Positions 24,338 through 31,937 of a DNA stretch of 64,000 nucleotides are shown piece after piece. Within the stretch, counting starts at the first letter, position 1. The number at the start of each line of letters is the position of its first letter. The position numbers were made by a program, and so were the translations under genes. Origin of the DNA: Saccharomonospora amisosensis (GTDB lineage Bacteria; Actinomycetota; Actinomycetes; Mycobacteriales; Pseudonocardiaceae); NCBI RefSeq assembly GCF_011761185.1, contig NZ_JAAOYM010000001.1, forward strand, positions 3,782,001-3,846,000, read 5' to 3'. Under the pieces are notes generated by a model, which did no database searches, was not told where the DNA came from, and saw only the letters and a program-made list of their open reading frames with translations.

Positions 24338-25666
24338 TTATTCGATGGCGTGCTCGTCGGGGTCGGAGTCCGCGAGCGCCGCGAGCGCGTCCAGCGCCGC
24401 CGCCAGCGTGGGTATCGGTGGCGAGGCCAGCGCGAGCCGTACCGCGCTGGGGGCATGCGCGGGTCCGACGGCGAACGCGCCTGCCGGGCTGACCGCGATG
24501 CCCCTACGCGCGGCCGCGGCGACGAAGGTCTCGGCGCGCCACCGCACTGGCAGTTCCCACCAGCAGTGGTAGGAGGCGGGATCGGCGTGCACGCTGAACC
24601 GCCCGAGTCGCTGGTGGACGATCGACTGCCTGCGTTCGGCATCGGCGCGCTTGTCTTCCTGAACGCGCGCCGCGGTCCCGTCCTCGATCCAGCGTGTGGC
24701 GGCGGCCAGCGCGAATCCGGGTGCCGCCCACGCTCCCGAACGCAGCGCCGATGCGAGCGCCTCCTTCAGCTGCGCGGGTGGCGCGACGAAGCCGGCGGTC
24801 AGACCCGGCGCGAGCCGCTTTGTGAGGCTGTCAACGACAACCGTGCGCTCCGGGGCATACGCGGCGAGTGGCCGCTCCTCGCGCAGGAACGCGTACACGG
24901 TGTCCTCGATCGCCGGCACGTCCAGTTCCCGCAGCGTCTGCGCGAACTCGGCACGTCGCCGGTGCGGCATGGTCACCCCCAGCGGGTTGTGCAGGGTGGG
25001 CTGCACGTAGACAGCGTGGGGCGAGGTCCGCCGCAGCGAGGCGGGAACCACCCCGTGCTCGTCCACCGCCAGCGGCACGAGCGTGACACCGAGCCTGGCC
25101 GCGATGCCCTTGACCAACGGGTACGTCAGCGCCTCCACCCCGAGCCTGCCGCCGGGTGGGACAAGGGCGACGATCGCGGCCGCGATCGCCTGCTTCCCGT
25201 TCCCCGCGAACAGCAGGTTGTCGGCGTCCGCGGTCCAGCCCGCACGCGAGAGCAGCGCCGAGGCAGCGGCCCGCGCGGTCGGGGTGCCTGCTGCCCCTAC
25301 CGGCCGCAACGCGCCGGACAGCGTGTCCTCTCGGGTGAGTTCGTTCAGTCCCCGCGCGAGTTGGTCAGCACGCCCCGGTGGCATCGGAATGTTCAGCTCC
25401 AGATCCACCCGCCCTGCCGGATACTCAGCGGGTTCGACCAGCGCTGGTTCGGCGAGCGGCTCGCCTGCCCGTACATAGGTTCCGCGCCCGACTTCCCCTA
25501 CCACCAGCCCGCGCCGCACCAGTTCCGCGTAGACCCGTCCCGCGGTGGAGACCGCGATGCCGTGTGCGCGCGCGAAGCGGCGCTGCGGCGGCAGCCGCTG
25601 GCCAGGTCTGAGCTTGCCCGTATTGATATCCGTGGCGACGGCGTCGGCGAGTGCGCGAAAGTCCAC
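24338..25666 (-). CDS. MocR-family PLP-dependent GntR regulator
   Basis: 442 residues. The winged helix (1-70) has KLRPGQRLPPQRRFARAHGIAVSTAGRVYAEL. A fold-type I aminotransferase domain follows (about 90-430) with AVYVQPTLHNPLGVTMP, the Asp/Tyr segment AIEDTVYAFL and the PLP-binding Lys in VVVDSLTKRLAPGLTAGF near residue 280. MocR proteins use the aminotransferase domain as an effector-binding module. It starts with GTG and is divergent from an alpha/beta hydrolase gene that it may regulate through the direct repeats between them. Confidence 0.92.
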   Translation of the reverse strand: MDFRALADAVATDINTGKLRPGQRLPPQRRFARAHGIAVSTAGRVYAELVRRGLVVGEVGRGTYVRAGEPLAEPALVEPAEYPAGRVDLELNIPMPPGRADQLARGLNELTREDTLSGALRPVGAAGTPTARAAASALLSRAGWTADADNLLFAGNGKQAIAAAIVALVPPGGRLGVEALTYPLVKGIAARLGVTLVPLAVDEHGVVPASLRRTSPHAVYVQPTLHNPLGVTMPHRRRAEFAQTLRELDVPAIEDTVYAFLREERPLAAYAPERTVVVDSLTKRLAPGLTAGFVAPPAQLKEALASALRSGAWAAPGFALAAATRWIEDGTAARVQEDKRADAERRQSIVHQRLGRFSVHADPASYHCWWELPVRWRAETFVAAAARRGIAVSPAGAFAVGPAHAPSAVRLALASPPIPTLAAALDALAALADSDPDEHAIE

Positions 25667-25675
25667 GCCCCCATT

Positions 25676-25708
25676 ATTGCACCGAGATCAATGTTTTCAT
25701 TGCACCGA
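25676..25708. promoter_or_regulatory. Direct-repeat operator candidate for the MocR regulator
   Basis: ATTGCACCGA occurs twice, at 25676-25685 and 25699-25708, 23 bp apart centre to centre (about two helical turns). It lies in the 69-bp divergent gap between the MocR gene and the hydrolase. MocR proteins typically bind such direct repeats. Confidence 0.55.
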
Positions 25709-25735
25709 CCTGATGTGCTGGTTAGCGTCGTTGTC

Positions 25736-26533
25736 GTGACCACGATGACGGTGAATGGCAGCACGATCGGATACGAGGACGAAGGCAGCGGTCCACCACT
25801 CGTCCTGCTGCACGGACACCCGTTCGACCGCACCATGTGGCGGCCACAGGTGGAGCGGTTCAGTGCGGAAGGCTGGCGCGTGATCGCGCCGGACCTGCGC
25901 GGCTACGGCGAGAGCGGAGGCGTCGAAGCCACCACACCGTTCGAAGTCTTCGCACGTGACGTCGCCGAGCTGCTCGACGAGCTCGGCATCGACCGGTTCG
26001 TCCTGGGTGGACTGTCGATGGGTGGGCAGCTCGTCATGGAATGCCAACGGCTGTTCCCCGAACGCATCCGTGGCCTGCTGCTCGCGGCGACCTCGCCACA
26101 CGCGGAAACCGCGCGCGGCAGGGCCGACCGTGAGGAGCAGGCACGCAGGCTGCTGCGCGAGGGAATGGCGGGCTACGCGGCCGAGGTGCTGCCGAAGATG
26201 CTGGCACCGCACAATATCGCGGCACTGCCTGCGACGGCGCGGCATGTGCTACGCATGATGCGCTCGGCCTCTCCGGAAGGGGCGGCGGCGGCGCTTCGGG
26301 GACGGGCGCTGCGGCCCGACTACGTGGCTGCACTCGGCCGCATCGAGGTGCCTGCGTTGATCGTGGTCGGCAGGCTGGACGAGTTCACGCCCGTGGCGGT
26401 GGCGCGCGAACTGCACGAACGCATCCCCAACTCCACGCTGGCGATCATCGAGGACGTCGCGCACCTACCCAACCTGGAACACGAGGTGCGGTTCAACGAC
26501 ATCCTGGCCAAGTTCCTGAGTGAACTCGCGTGA
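25736..26533 (+). CDS. Alpha/beta hydrolase
   Basis: 265 residues. It has an oxyanion segment LVLLHGHPFDRTMW near residue 23 and DLRGYGESGG. The nucleophile elbow is LGGLSMGGQ (Ser in GLSMGG, about 92), with an acid in GRLDEFTPVAVA and a catalytic His in VAHLPNLEH near the end. This is a complete catalytic triad of the carboxylesterase/haloperoxidase type. GTG at 25736 or ATG at 25745 may be the start. It is divergent from the MocR gene. Substrate not predictable. Confidence 0.88.
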   Translation: MTTMTVNGSTIGYEDEGSGPPLVLLHGHPFDRTMWRPQVERFSAEGWRVIAPDLRGYGESGGVEATTPFEVFARDVAELLDELGIDRFVLGGLSMGGQLVMECQRLFPERIRGLLLAATSPHAETARGRADREEQARRLLREGMAGYAAEVLPKMLAPHNIAALPATARHVLRMMRSASPEGAAAALRGRALRPDYVAALGRIEVPALIVVGRLDEFTPVAVARELHERIPNSTLAIIEDVAHLPNLEHEVRFNDILAKFLSELA

Positions 26534-26841
26534 CCGACCGCGTGTCACACCGGCCCGAGCGGGAACCGCTGTGTCTACAACAGACGAACTGGGGCCGGTG
26601 GGCATGTGATCCGGCGACTCGGTCCGACTCGTACCGATCGATGGACCTTCCTCGCCAGGTGCACGCGCTGCGTAACAGCCGCTGTCGCACACCGTGACCA
26701 TGCCGGGACGGGGCACTTCACGACGTCGCGGCCGACGCAGTAGCGCCACCGCGCTGACGCGATCCCGGACAATTCCCCTATGTCGGTCATGATCTAGGGT
26801 ATGAGCGGTTGGGCTGCTTCCGGTGGCGAAAGGGCACCCCG
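26534..26841. other. Intergenic region, no gene seen
   Basis: 308 bp. No convincing ORF, tRNA or repeat. A GGGTAT at about 26797 could be the -10 of a promoter for the next gene, but no matching -35 is found. No clear terminator for the upstream hydrolase. Confidence 0.5.
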
Positions 26842-27360
26842 GTGGACTACGACGTGTCGGTGACACGGCTCTCCGACGGCGAAGACTGGGACGACCGAGT
26901 CCCGCCGAAGCCGAGGTCACGCCTGCGTGTCCTCGCCGTTATGGGGGCGGTCGTGGTCGGCTGCGGCGTCGCGGCGTTGTTCGTCAGCTCCATGCCGGAC
27001 GACGAGGTGACCGCGCCCGATCCCGACGACGCAGCCATCGTCCTCTTCCCCGACGACCCCACCTCCGAGGTCTCGTGGCCCAGCTCGACCCCGACCAGGC
27101 GTGCCACCTACGAGTCCTCCGCGACGGCCACCGCCGCCGAGGCCTCCACCACCGAGCAGACCACAACCACGACGACGGGGTCCGAGGCGATCACCACGAC
27201 CACCGAACCGGCGTCCAGTTCGGTCGAACCCACCGGATCAGCCACCGACGAACCGCAACCGCCGCCGCGGTCGTCATCGCCGAACACGACGACCTCGCCG
27301 ATCACGACAACCACGACCGAACCCGAGGACGACTGTCCGTGGTGGTGGATCTTCTGCTGA
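26842..27360 (+). CDS. Membrane-anchored Thr/Ser/Pro-rich extracellular protein
   Basis: 172 residues; family not recognised. A charged cytoplasmic N-terminus is followed by one TM helix (VLAVMGAVVVGCGVAALFVS, about residues 32-51). Then comes a low-complexity outer part with TTEQTTTTTTGSEAITTTTE and PITTTTTEPEDD runs, ending in DDCPWWWIFC. The compact tryptophan/cysteine tail is unusual. It may be an O-mannosylated or wall-spanning stalk with a small terminal docking motif (inference). GTG at 26842 has AAAGGG seven bases upstream; a start at 26809 is possible but less supported. Confidence 0.7.
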   Translation: MDYDVSVTRLSDGEDWDDRVPPKPRSRLRVLAVMGAVVVGCGVAALFVSSMPDDEVTAPDPDDAAIVLFPDDPTSEVSWPSSTPTRRATYESSATATAAEASTTEQTTTTTTGSEAITTTTEPASSSVEPTGSATDEPQPPPRSSSPNTTTSPITTTTTEPEDDCPWWWIFC

Positions 27361-27378
27361 GCGGCGACCGGGGCCGGC

Positions 27379-28485
27379 TCAGCGGCCGGTGGCCGACCTC
27401 ACGGCGTAGCGCACAACGCATTCCTTGATCACGGCCGCCGCAATACCGGTAATGATCTTCTCATGTGGACTGTCGTCAGCGGCGACGAACTGGATCAACC
27501 CGTCTCGCCTGCCAAGGCTGACGCACTGGATCACGTACCTGAACCGTAGCTCGCGCGGCTGGTGGCCGTGAACCCGTGCGGCGATCACGTCGGCGGCGTA
27601 GCGCCCGAGCGGCAGAGCCGTCGCGCACGACAACCGCATCGGCCGCCCGCCCGGCCCATGAGCGGCGGCACTGTCACCGACGGCGTAGACGTCGCTGTGC
27701 ATGCGAGACCGCAGACTGGAATCCACGGCGACCCGCCCGCCGTCGGCGACCGCGATTCCCGCCCACCCCGCCAGATCGGGCACGCCGAACCCGCTTGCCC
27801 ACACGGTGAGCCCTGCCTCGACCTGAGTACCGCCCGCCAACTCCACGCCGCCGGGGTGCACGCCGACCACCTTCGCCTCCGGATGCACCTCAACGCCGAG
27901 TCGGTGAAGCGCGGCCCGCACGTGTCGGCTGCCTCGAACGGACAGTGTCGACCCCGGCGCGGTGGCCGACAGCAAACGCACCCGCAACTCGGGGTGGCTC
28001 TCGGCCAGTTCGGCGGCGGACTCTATCCCGGTAAGTCCGCCTCCAACGACTACGACCGTGCCGCGGTCGCGGGCGAGCGAGTCGACGCGGTCGCGCAACC
28101 GGCTCGCCTGCCCCAGGTCGGCCACGGTCACCGCGTGCTCGGCCGCTCCGTCCGGACCGGCCTCCGCGACACTGCCCAGCGCGTACACCAGCGTGTCGTA
28201 CGGCAACGGCTCGGCGAGCGTGTCGACCTCCAGCAGGCGGCCGCGCAGGTCCAGAGTCTCGACCGTGCCGACGACAAGCTCGGCGCCCTCGGCACGCAGC
28301 AGGTCCCGCAATGCGTACTCGCGCGGACGGTAGCCCGCGGCCACCTGGTGCAGCCGGACCCGCTCGACGAACCGCGCGCGCGGGTTGACCACGGTCACCG
28401 ACGCCTCGGGCAGCAACCGGGCGAGGCGGCGTGCCGGCCTGAGTCCGGAGTAACCGGCGCCGATGACCACGATGCGGTGAGCCAT
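27379..28485 (-). CDS. NAD(P)/FAD-dependent oxidoreductase (NDH-2/AIF-like)
   Basis: 368 residues with two dinucleotide folds. The FAD motif is VVIGAGYSGLRPARRL (residues 5-20) and the NAD motif VVVVGGGLTGIESAAEL near 146. A C-terminal FAD contact is SDVYAVGDSAA. It is shorter than standard NDH-2 and lacks a clear membrane anchor. The remnant of an ECF41-type sigma factor lies directly upstream; that sigma group is commonly encoded next to oxidoreductases, so this enzyme was probably once its target. The start ATG follows AGGAGAGGGAAG. Confidence 0.88.
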   Translation of the reverse strand: MAHRIVVIGAGYSGLRPARRLARLLPEASVTVVNPRARFVERVRLHQVAAGYRPREYALRDLLRAEGAELVVGTVETLDLRGRLLEVDTLAEPLPYDTLVYALGSVAEAGPDGAAEHAVTVADLGQASRLRDRVDSLARDRGTVVVVGGGLTGIESAAELAESHPELRVRLLSATAPGSTLSVRGSRHVRAALHRLGVEVHPEAKVVGVHPGGVELAGGTQVEAGLTVWASGFGVPDLAGWAGIAVADGGRVAVDSSLRSRMHSDVYAVGDSAAAHGPGGRPMRLSCATALPLGRYAADVIAARVHGHQPRELRFRYVIQCVSLGRRDGLIQFVAADDSPHEKIITGIAAAVIKECVVRYAVRSATGR

Positions 28486-28569
28486 CTTCCCTCTCCTTCT
28501 CCACTGGTATGGACACCGGTTGAACCGGATGGGGCGCGCGAAGCTGACAACACCCGGCTGCGACCGTGC

Positions 28570-28716
28570 TCATAACAGCTGTGTGGACAGGAAAGTGAGC
28601 TTGTCGGGATTGGCGACGATCTTGATGCCGGTGATGCGGTCGGGACCAGGCTCAAGCACCACAGCCAACAGCACGCTGTCCCCCACCACCGCGACCAGAC
28701 CCGGCTGGTGTTCAGT
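28570..28716 (-). pseudogene. C-terminal remnant of an ECF41/SigJ-type sigma factor
   Basis: The minus frame ending at 28570 gives TEHQPGLVAVVGDSVLLAVV, continuing with LEPGPDRITGIKIVANPDKL. This matches the end of the SnoaL-like C-terminal domain of ECF41 (SigJ-like) sigma factors. Only about 48 residues remain; the sigma2 and sigma4 domains are absent and the frame upstream runs into the heptamer array. The remnant sits 84 bp upstream of the oxidoreductase start, in the usual ECF41 position. It is probably decayed, deleted by repeat-associated rearrangement. Confidence 0.6.
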
Positions 28717-28750
28717 TCGGTGACGACAACCCGCAGTCCCGCTACCTCGC

Positions 28751-28820
28751 GGCTCGCGGCTCGTGGCTCGTGGCTCGTGGCTCGTGGCTCGTGGCTCGTG
28801 GCTCGTGGCTCGTGGCTCGT
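28751..28820 (+). repeat. 7-bp tandem array, ten copies
   Basis: GGCTCGT repeated nine times after one GGCTCGC, uninterrupted over 70 bp. A heptamer shifts frame with each copy change. It directly abuts the truncated sigma-factor remnant and likely marks its broken end. ORFs across it (SHEPRAT repeats) are artefacts of the 21-bp triple unit. Confidence 0.95.
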
Positions 28821-28902
28821 GGCCCACCGTGTCGCATTCACCATCCCGTCTCACGTGCCCCGGAAGGGTGTACCGGCGCCGCGCCACGGGTAGCCAAGCG
28901 AC

Positions 28903-29949
28903 GTGCGAAATCGGACATTGACGGCGACACCCGCGGCACCGGGCACCGAGGAGGAGGTCTCCCCCGCCCTGCCGCTCCCGAGAGGGCCGCTCTCCGCGGC
29001 GATCGTCACCGCCCTCGCGGGGAACCCGGGTGCGCGGCACCGGCTGCCCACGGACGTCACCGGCAGCCATGCGTACGGCGATGACGTGCAGTTGGCCTTG
29101 CAGATCTGCTACGAGCTGCACTACCGCGGTTTCGCGGGCGTCGACCCGGACTGGGAGTGGCACCCGGCGCTGCTACGCACCCGCGCCGCGCTGGAGGGAC
29201 GGCTGCTTTCCGCGCTGCGCGCCGATGTGTCGGAGGGTGACGAGGTCGAAGACGTAGAAGGCGTGCTCGACGACCTGCTCGTCGAGCCCGTCAACGGCGG
29301 CGGCGTCAGCCACTGGCTGCGCGACGAGGGCACCTGGTGGCAGCTTCGCGAGTACCTCGTGCACCGCTCGATCTACCACCTCAAGGAGGCTGACCCGCAC
29401 GCGTGGGTCATCCCCCGGCTACGCGGGCAGGCCAAGGCCGCGCTGGTGGCGGTGGAGTTCGACGAGTTCGGCGGCGGCAGGTACGAGCGAATGCACTCAA
29501 GGTTGTACGCCGAGCTACTCGCATCTGCGGGACTGCACGCGGGCTACCTGCACTACCTCGAACACGTCCCGCCGCAAGCGTTCGCGCCGGTCAACCTGAT
29601 GTCGCTGTTCGGCCTGCACCGTGGCCTGCGTGGCGCACTCGTCGGACACTTCGCCGCCGCCGAGATCACCACAGCGCCCAGTGCGATGCGCATCGTCCGC
29701 GCGCTGGAACGGCTCGGCGCGCCCTCGGGCTGCCTGCCGTTCTTCACCGAACACGTCGAGGCCGACGCCGTGCACGAGCAGGTCGTGCGCCGCGAGGTCA
29801 TCGGCGACCTGCTCGAGCGCGAACCCTGGCTGGCCGCGGACGTGGTGTTCGGGGTGCGGGCGACCGAACTGCTGGAAAGCCACCTCGCCGAGCACCTGCT
29901 CTCCCACTGGCGCTCGGGTGAGTCGTCGCTTCGGCTTCCACTCCGGTAG
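28903..29949 (+). CDS. Iron-containing redox enzyme family protein (heme-oxygenase-like diiron fold)
   Basis: 348 residues. The body is helical. Probable iron ligands are in LVHRSIYHLKEADPHAWVIP, VEFDEFGGGRYERMHSRLYAEL and FFTEHVEADAVHEQVV, matching the E/H pattern of heme-oxygenase-like diiron oxidases. A polar 40-residue N-terminus has no signal. Members carry out varied oxidative cleavages or N-oxygenations; the substrate is unknown. It converges on a CDGSH protein, and a pairing of a diiron oxidase with an Fe-S carrier is a reasonable functional guess. The start GTG lies a little downstream of the repeat array. Confidence 0.85.
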   Translation: MRNRTLTATPAAPGTEEEVSPALPLPRGPLSAAIVTALAGNPGARHRLPTDVTGSHAYGDDVQLALQICYELHYRGFAGVDPDWEWHPALLRTRAALEGRLLSALRADVSEGDEVEDVEGVLDDLLVEPVNGGGVSHWLRDEGTWWQLREYLVHRSIYHLKEADPHAWVIPRLRGQAKAALVAVEFDEFGGGRYERMHSRLYAELLASAGLHAGYLHYLEHVPPQAFAPVNLMSLFGLHRGLRGALVGHFAAAEITTAPSAMRIVRALERLGAPSGCLPFFTEHVEADAVHEQVVRREVIGDLLEREPWLAADVVFGVRATELLESHLAEHLLSHWRSGESSLRLPLR

Positions 29950-29967
29950 CGGCAGGAGCCGCGGCGC

Positions 29968-30225
29968 TCAGCGCTTTCGCCGGTGGCTGGTGTCGCAGAA
30001 CGGGTAGGCCTTGCTCCGGCGGCACGCGCAGATGGCCACCTGGAAGCGTTCCGAGACGACGGTGGCGGCGCCGTTGCCGCCTTTCCCGTCTTTCCCCCCG
30101 GCTTCGCGGCCGTGCTCGCCGCTGGGCTGGACACGGATCTCGACGGGTCCCTCCACCAGGATGGGCCCGCCCGGCACGACGGTGACTCGCCTCGGCTCAC
30201 GCCGACGGCTTGGTTCGGTCCGCAC
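29968..30225 (-). CDS. CDGSH iron-sulfur domain protein
   Basis: 85 residues. The C-terminus ICACRRSKAYPFCDTSH gives C-x-C-x2-S-x3-P-x-C-D-x-S-H, the 2Fe-2S motif of CDGSH proteins, with Thr in place of the Gly of CDGSH. The N-terminal part is beta-rich (GGPILVEGPVEIRVQ). The GTG start overlaps the stop of the methyltransferase gene by 29 bp; a GTG at 30177 is an alternative. It is convergent with the diiron-oxidase gene 18 bp away. Confidence 0.85.
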   Translation of the reverse strand: MRTEPSRRREPRRVTVVPGGPILVEGPVEIRVQPSGEHGREAGGKDGKGGNGAATVVSERFQVAICACRRSKAYPFCDTSHRRKR

Positions 30226-30856
30226 GGATCACCACCAACTCCTCCTCGCGCTGTCCGGGCTCGATGAGCCCGGCCCGTTCCAGGTAGGCCGTCCTGCCGC
30301 GCAGTACCGACCCGAACGGCAAAACGCGGCGCGCCACCACCGACGTCTTCAATCCCGACCCGCGAAGCCGGTCCTCGGTTCGGTCCACACCGCACAGCCT
30401 CGACTGCACCAGCAGCAGGAACCCGTGTGGTGCCAGCAGTTCGGGCACGGCGACGCACAGCGGATCGAGTACTGCCCTGCCGTCGGGCCCGGCGTCCCAG
30501 CGCGGGCAGCGCCGCCCACCGCCTGGCCACGGCACGTACGGCGGGTTGGCCAGCACCAGGTCGAACCGCCCCAACGGCCGCTCGGCGACATCGACGGCGT
30601 CGCCCCTGCTGGTACGCACGGGTAGCCGCCGAAGCCTCGCGTTGGCCCATGCCGTCACCAGCGCGCGGCGCGACACGTCGAGTGCCACCACCTCGGCCGC
30701 CCCGGCGCGGGCCGCCCGCAACGCGAGCGCCCCCGTTCCGGTCCCGATGTCCAGCACCCGGCCACGTGCGGGTACGGGGGCGGCGAGCATCGCGTCACAG
30801 AGCAGGCCGGTGTCCTCCTGGGGCCGGTAGACCCCAGGCGCCCTCAGTAAGACCAC
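30197..30856 (-). CDS. HemK2/MTQ2-like class I methyltransferase
   Basis: 219 residues. SAM motif VLDIGTGTGALALRAA near residue 40 and the glutamine/asparagine-methylation motif LVLANPPYVPWPG (NPPY) near 100. The N-terminus VYRPQEDTGLLCDAM is typical of the PrmC/HemK2 branch. It probably N-methylates a glutamine of a protein or acts on a small molecule. GTG start 4 bp after the DUF4235 stop, preceded by GGGGACGAG. It is in an operon with the DUF4235, DUF3618 and DUF1469 genes. Confidence 0.87.
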   Translation of the reverse strand: MVLLRAPGVYRPQEDTGLLCDAMLAAPVPARGRVLDIGTGTGALALRAARAGAAEVVALDVSRRALVTAWANARLRRLPVRTSRGDAVDVAERPLGRFDLVLANPPYVPWPGGGRRCPRWDAGPDGRAVLDPLCVAVPELLAPHGFLLLVQSRLCGVDRTEDRLRGSGLKTSVVARRVLPFGSVLRGRTAYLERAGLIEPGQREEELVVIRADRTKPSA

Positions 30857-30860
30857 GCGG

Positions 30861-31133
30861 CTACTCGTCCCCGTCGTCCCCCGGCCAGGAGCCGGTCGCC
30901 TTCTCGTAGCCCGCGGCTCCAGCGCGGTCAACGGCGGCGCGGACCGCCCCCGCGACGGCGCCCTGCACCGCGGCGGCGGCGACCACCTCCCAGATCGAGA
31001 ACCTGCGATCCATGGGCCGGGGCGCCTCGTCCTCGCCGCTGACCAGTCGCCACACCTTGCGGAACACGGCACCGGCGAGCAGTGCGCCGCCCGTGCTCAC
31101 CAGCAGGCTCAGCGGCCGGTAGAGCACCTTCAT
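30861..31133 (-). CDS. DUF4235 membrane protein
   Basis: 90 residues. Two hydrophobic stretches (LSLLVSTGGALLAGAVFRKVW and WEVVAAAAVQGAVAGAVRAAVD) flank a charged loop, as in DUF4235 family proteins of actinobacteria. It overlaps the DUF3618 gene by 4 bp. DUF4235, DUF3618 and DUF1469 commonly occur together as a stress-inducible membrane-protein set. No biochemical function is known. Confidence 0.87.
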   Translation of the reverse strand: MKVLYRPLSLLVSTGGALLAGAVFRKVWRLVSGEDEAPRPMDRRFSIWEVVAAAAVQGAVAGAVRAAVDRAGAAGYEKATGSWPGDDGDE

Positions 31134-31387
31134 CGCTTCGTCCTCCAGATCAGCACCCCGCCGACGACGAGCGCGGCGAGCGCACCGACAACGGCAAGCG
31201 GTACGGCGTTCTCACGCAGCCTGCTCACCGCGACCGACGACCGCAGCCGCACCTGTTCCCTTGCGCGCTGCGGCACGTTCAGCTTGTGCGCCAACGCCTG
31301 CGCGGTGTCTCCGAGTTCCTCGCGGGTGAGCTCGATATCGGTGCGTGCCTGCTCAACCGTTCGCGGAAAGTCCTCTGGCGTGCTCAT
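31130..31387 (-). CDS. DUF3618 membrane protein
   Basis: 85 residues. N-terminal half TVEQARTDIELTREELGDTAQALAHKLNV is the DUF3618 signature; one C-terminal TM helix AVPLAVVGALAALVVGGVLIW. Overlaps its neighbours by 4 bp on each side. Probably a small membrane organiser with a cytoplasmic coiled-coil. Function unknown. Confidence 0.87.
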   Translation of the reverse strand: MSTPEDFPRTVEQARTDIELTREELGDTAQALAHKLNVPQRAREQVRLRSSVAVSRLRENAVPLAVVGALAALVVGGVLIWRTKR

Positions 31388-31797
31388 TGCCGGAACCGCT
31401 CCCTGACGGTGTCGATATCCTTGCGCACGCTGTCGACCGCCTCCCTGGGTACCGGCGGGCTGGCGCGCCGCACCTGGCCCTTGCCGATGAGGCCGATCAG
31501 TCCGGCCAGCAGCAGCAGTCCGCCACCGATCACGAGTGCGGCCGCCCATGCGGGCAGAACGAGGGCGAGTGCGAGCACGGCCGCGGCGAGCATCGTGCCC
31601 GCACCGAAGAACGCGATCACCCCAGCAGCGCCCGCGAGTCCGGCGCCAACGCCGAGGCGCTTGCCCTTGCTCTGCAACTCTGCCATGGCGAGCTTCATCT
31701 CGTCCCGGACGAGCCTGCTCGTCTGCTCGGAGAGATCAGTGACAAGTTGCGCCACCGAGCGCTCGTCGACCATGGCGTCGTGCCGTTGATAGACCAT
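31384..31797 (-). CDS. Holin-X/DUF1469-type membrane protein
   Basis: 137 residues. LVTDLSEQTSRLVRDEMKLAMAELQ (residues 18-42) precedes two TM helices (GVGAGLAGAAGVIAFFGAGTML and ALVIGGGLLLLAGLIGLIG). This is the actinobacterial Holin-X superfamily; despite the name there is no phage context. First gene of the minus-strand operon ending with the methyltransferase, with a stress-sigma-like promoter upstream. Confidence 0.87.
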   Translation of the reverse strand: MVYQRHDAMVDERSVAQLVTDLSEQTSRLVRDEMKLAMAELQSKGKRLGVGAGLAGAAGVIAFFGAGTMLAAAVLALALVLPAWAAALVIGGGLLLLAGLIGLIGKGQVRRASPPVPREAVDSVRKDIDTVRERFRQ

Positions 31798-31850
31798 GGC
31801 TCTTCCTCCCCTTCGTCCCGGGCTGTGCGCGCGGGCGCTGGTGAACGGTT

Positions 31851-31875
31851 TGCCCCGGCTCGGAGGGGGACAAAC
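31851..31875 (-). promoter_or_regulatory. Possible SigB/SigF-like promoter before the DUF1469 gene
   Basis: Minus strand GTTT (31875-31872), a 15-bp spacer and GGGGCA (31856-31851), 54 bp upstream of the start. The -10 differs from GGGTA, so the call is weaker. Confidence 0.4.
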
Positions 31876-31902
31876 ATCCCGCGAGAGGTCACACGGCGTT
31901 GT

Positions 31903-31925
31903 GTTGTCCGGCTACCGCCGGGTAT
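31903..31925 (+). promoter_or_regulatory. SigB/SigF-like promoter before the anti-sigma-type ATPase
   Basis: GTTG (31903-31906), a 13-bp spacer and GGGTAT (31920-31925), 12 bp upstream of the ATG at 31938. No Shine-Dalgarno follows; a near-leaderless transcript is possible. Confidence 0.5.
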
Positions 31926-31937
31926 CCGAACAAGACC

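Noticed and set aside
24350-26533. Very long plus-strand frame through the MocR gene
   Set aside because: Composition and codon bias are of an antisense shadow; the real gene starts at 25736.
28395-28900. ORF with SHEPRAT repeats
   Set aside because: Arises from the heptamer array; only the end past the array (28570-28716) matches a known family.
31384-31797. Phage holin
   Set aside because: DUF1469 family name only; no phage genes surround it.
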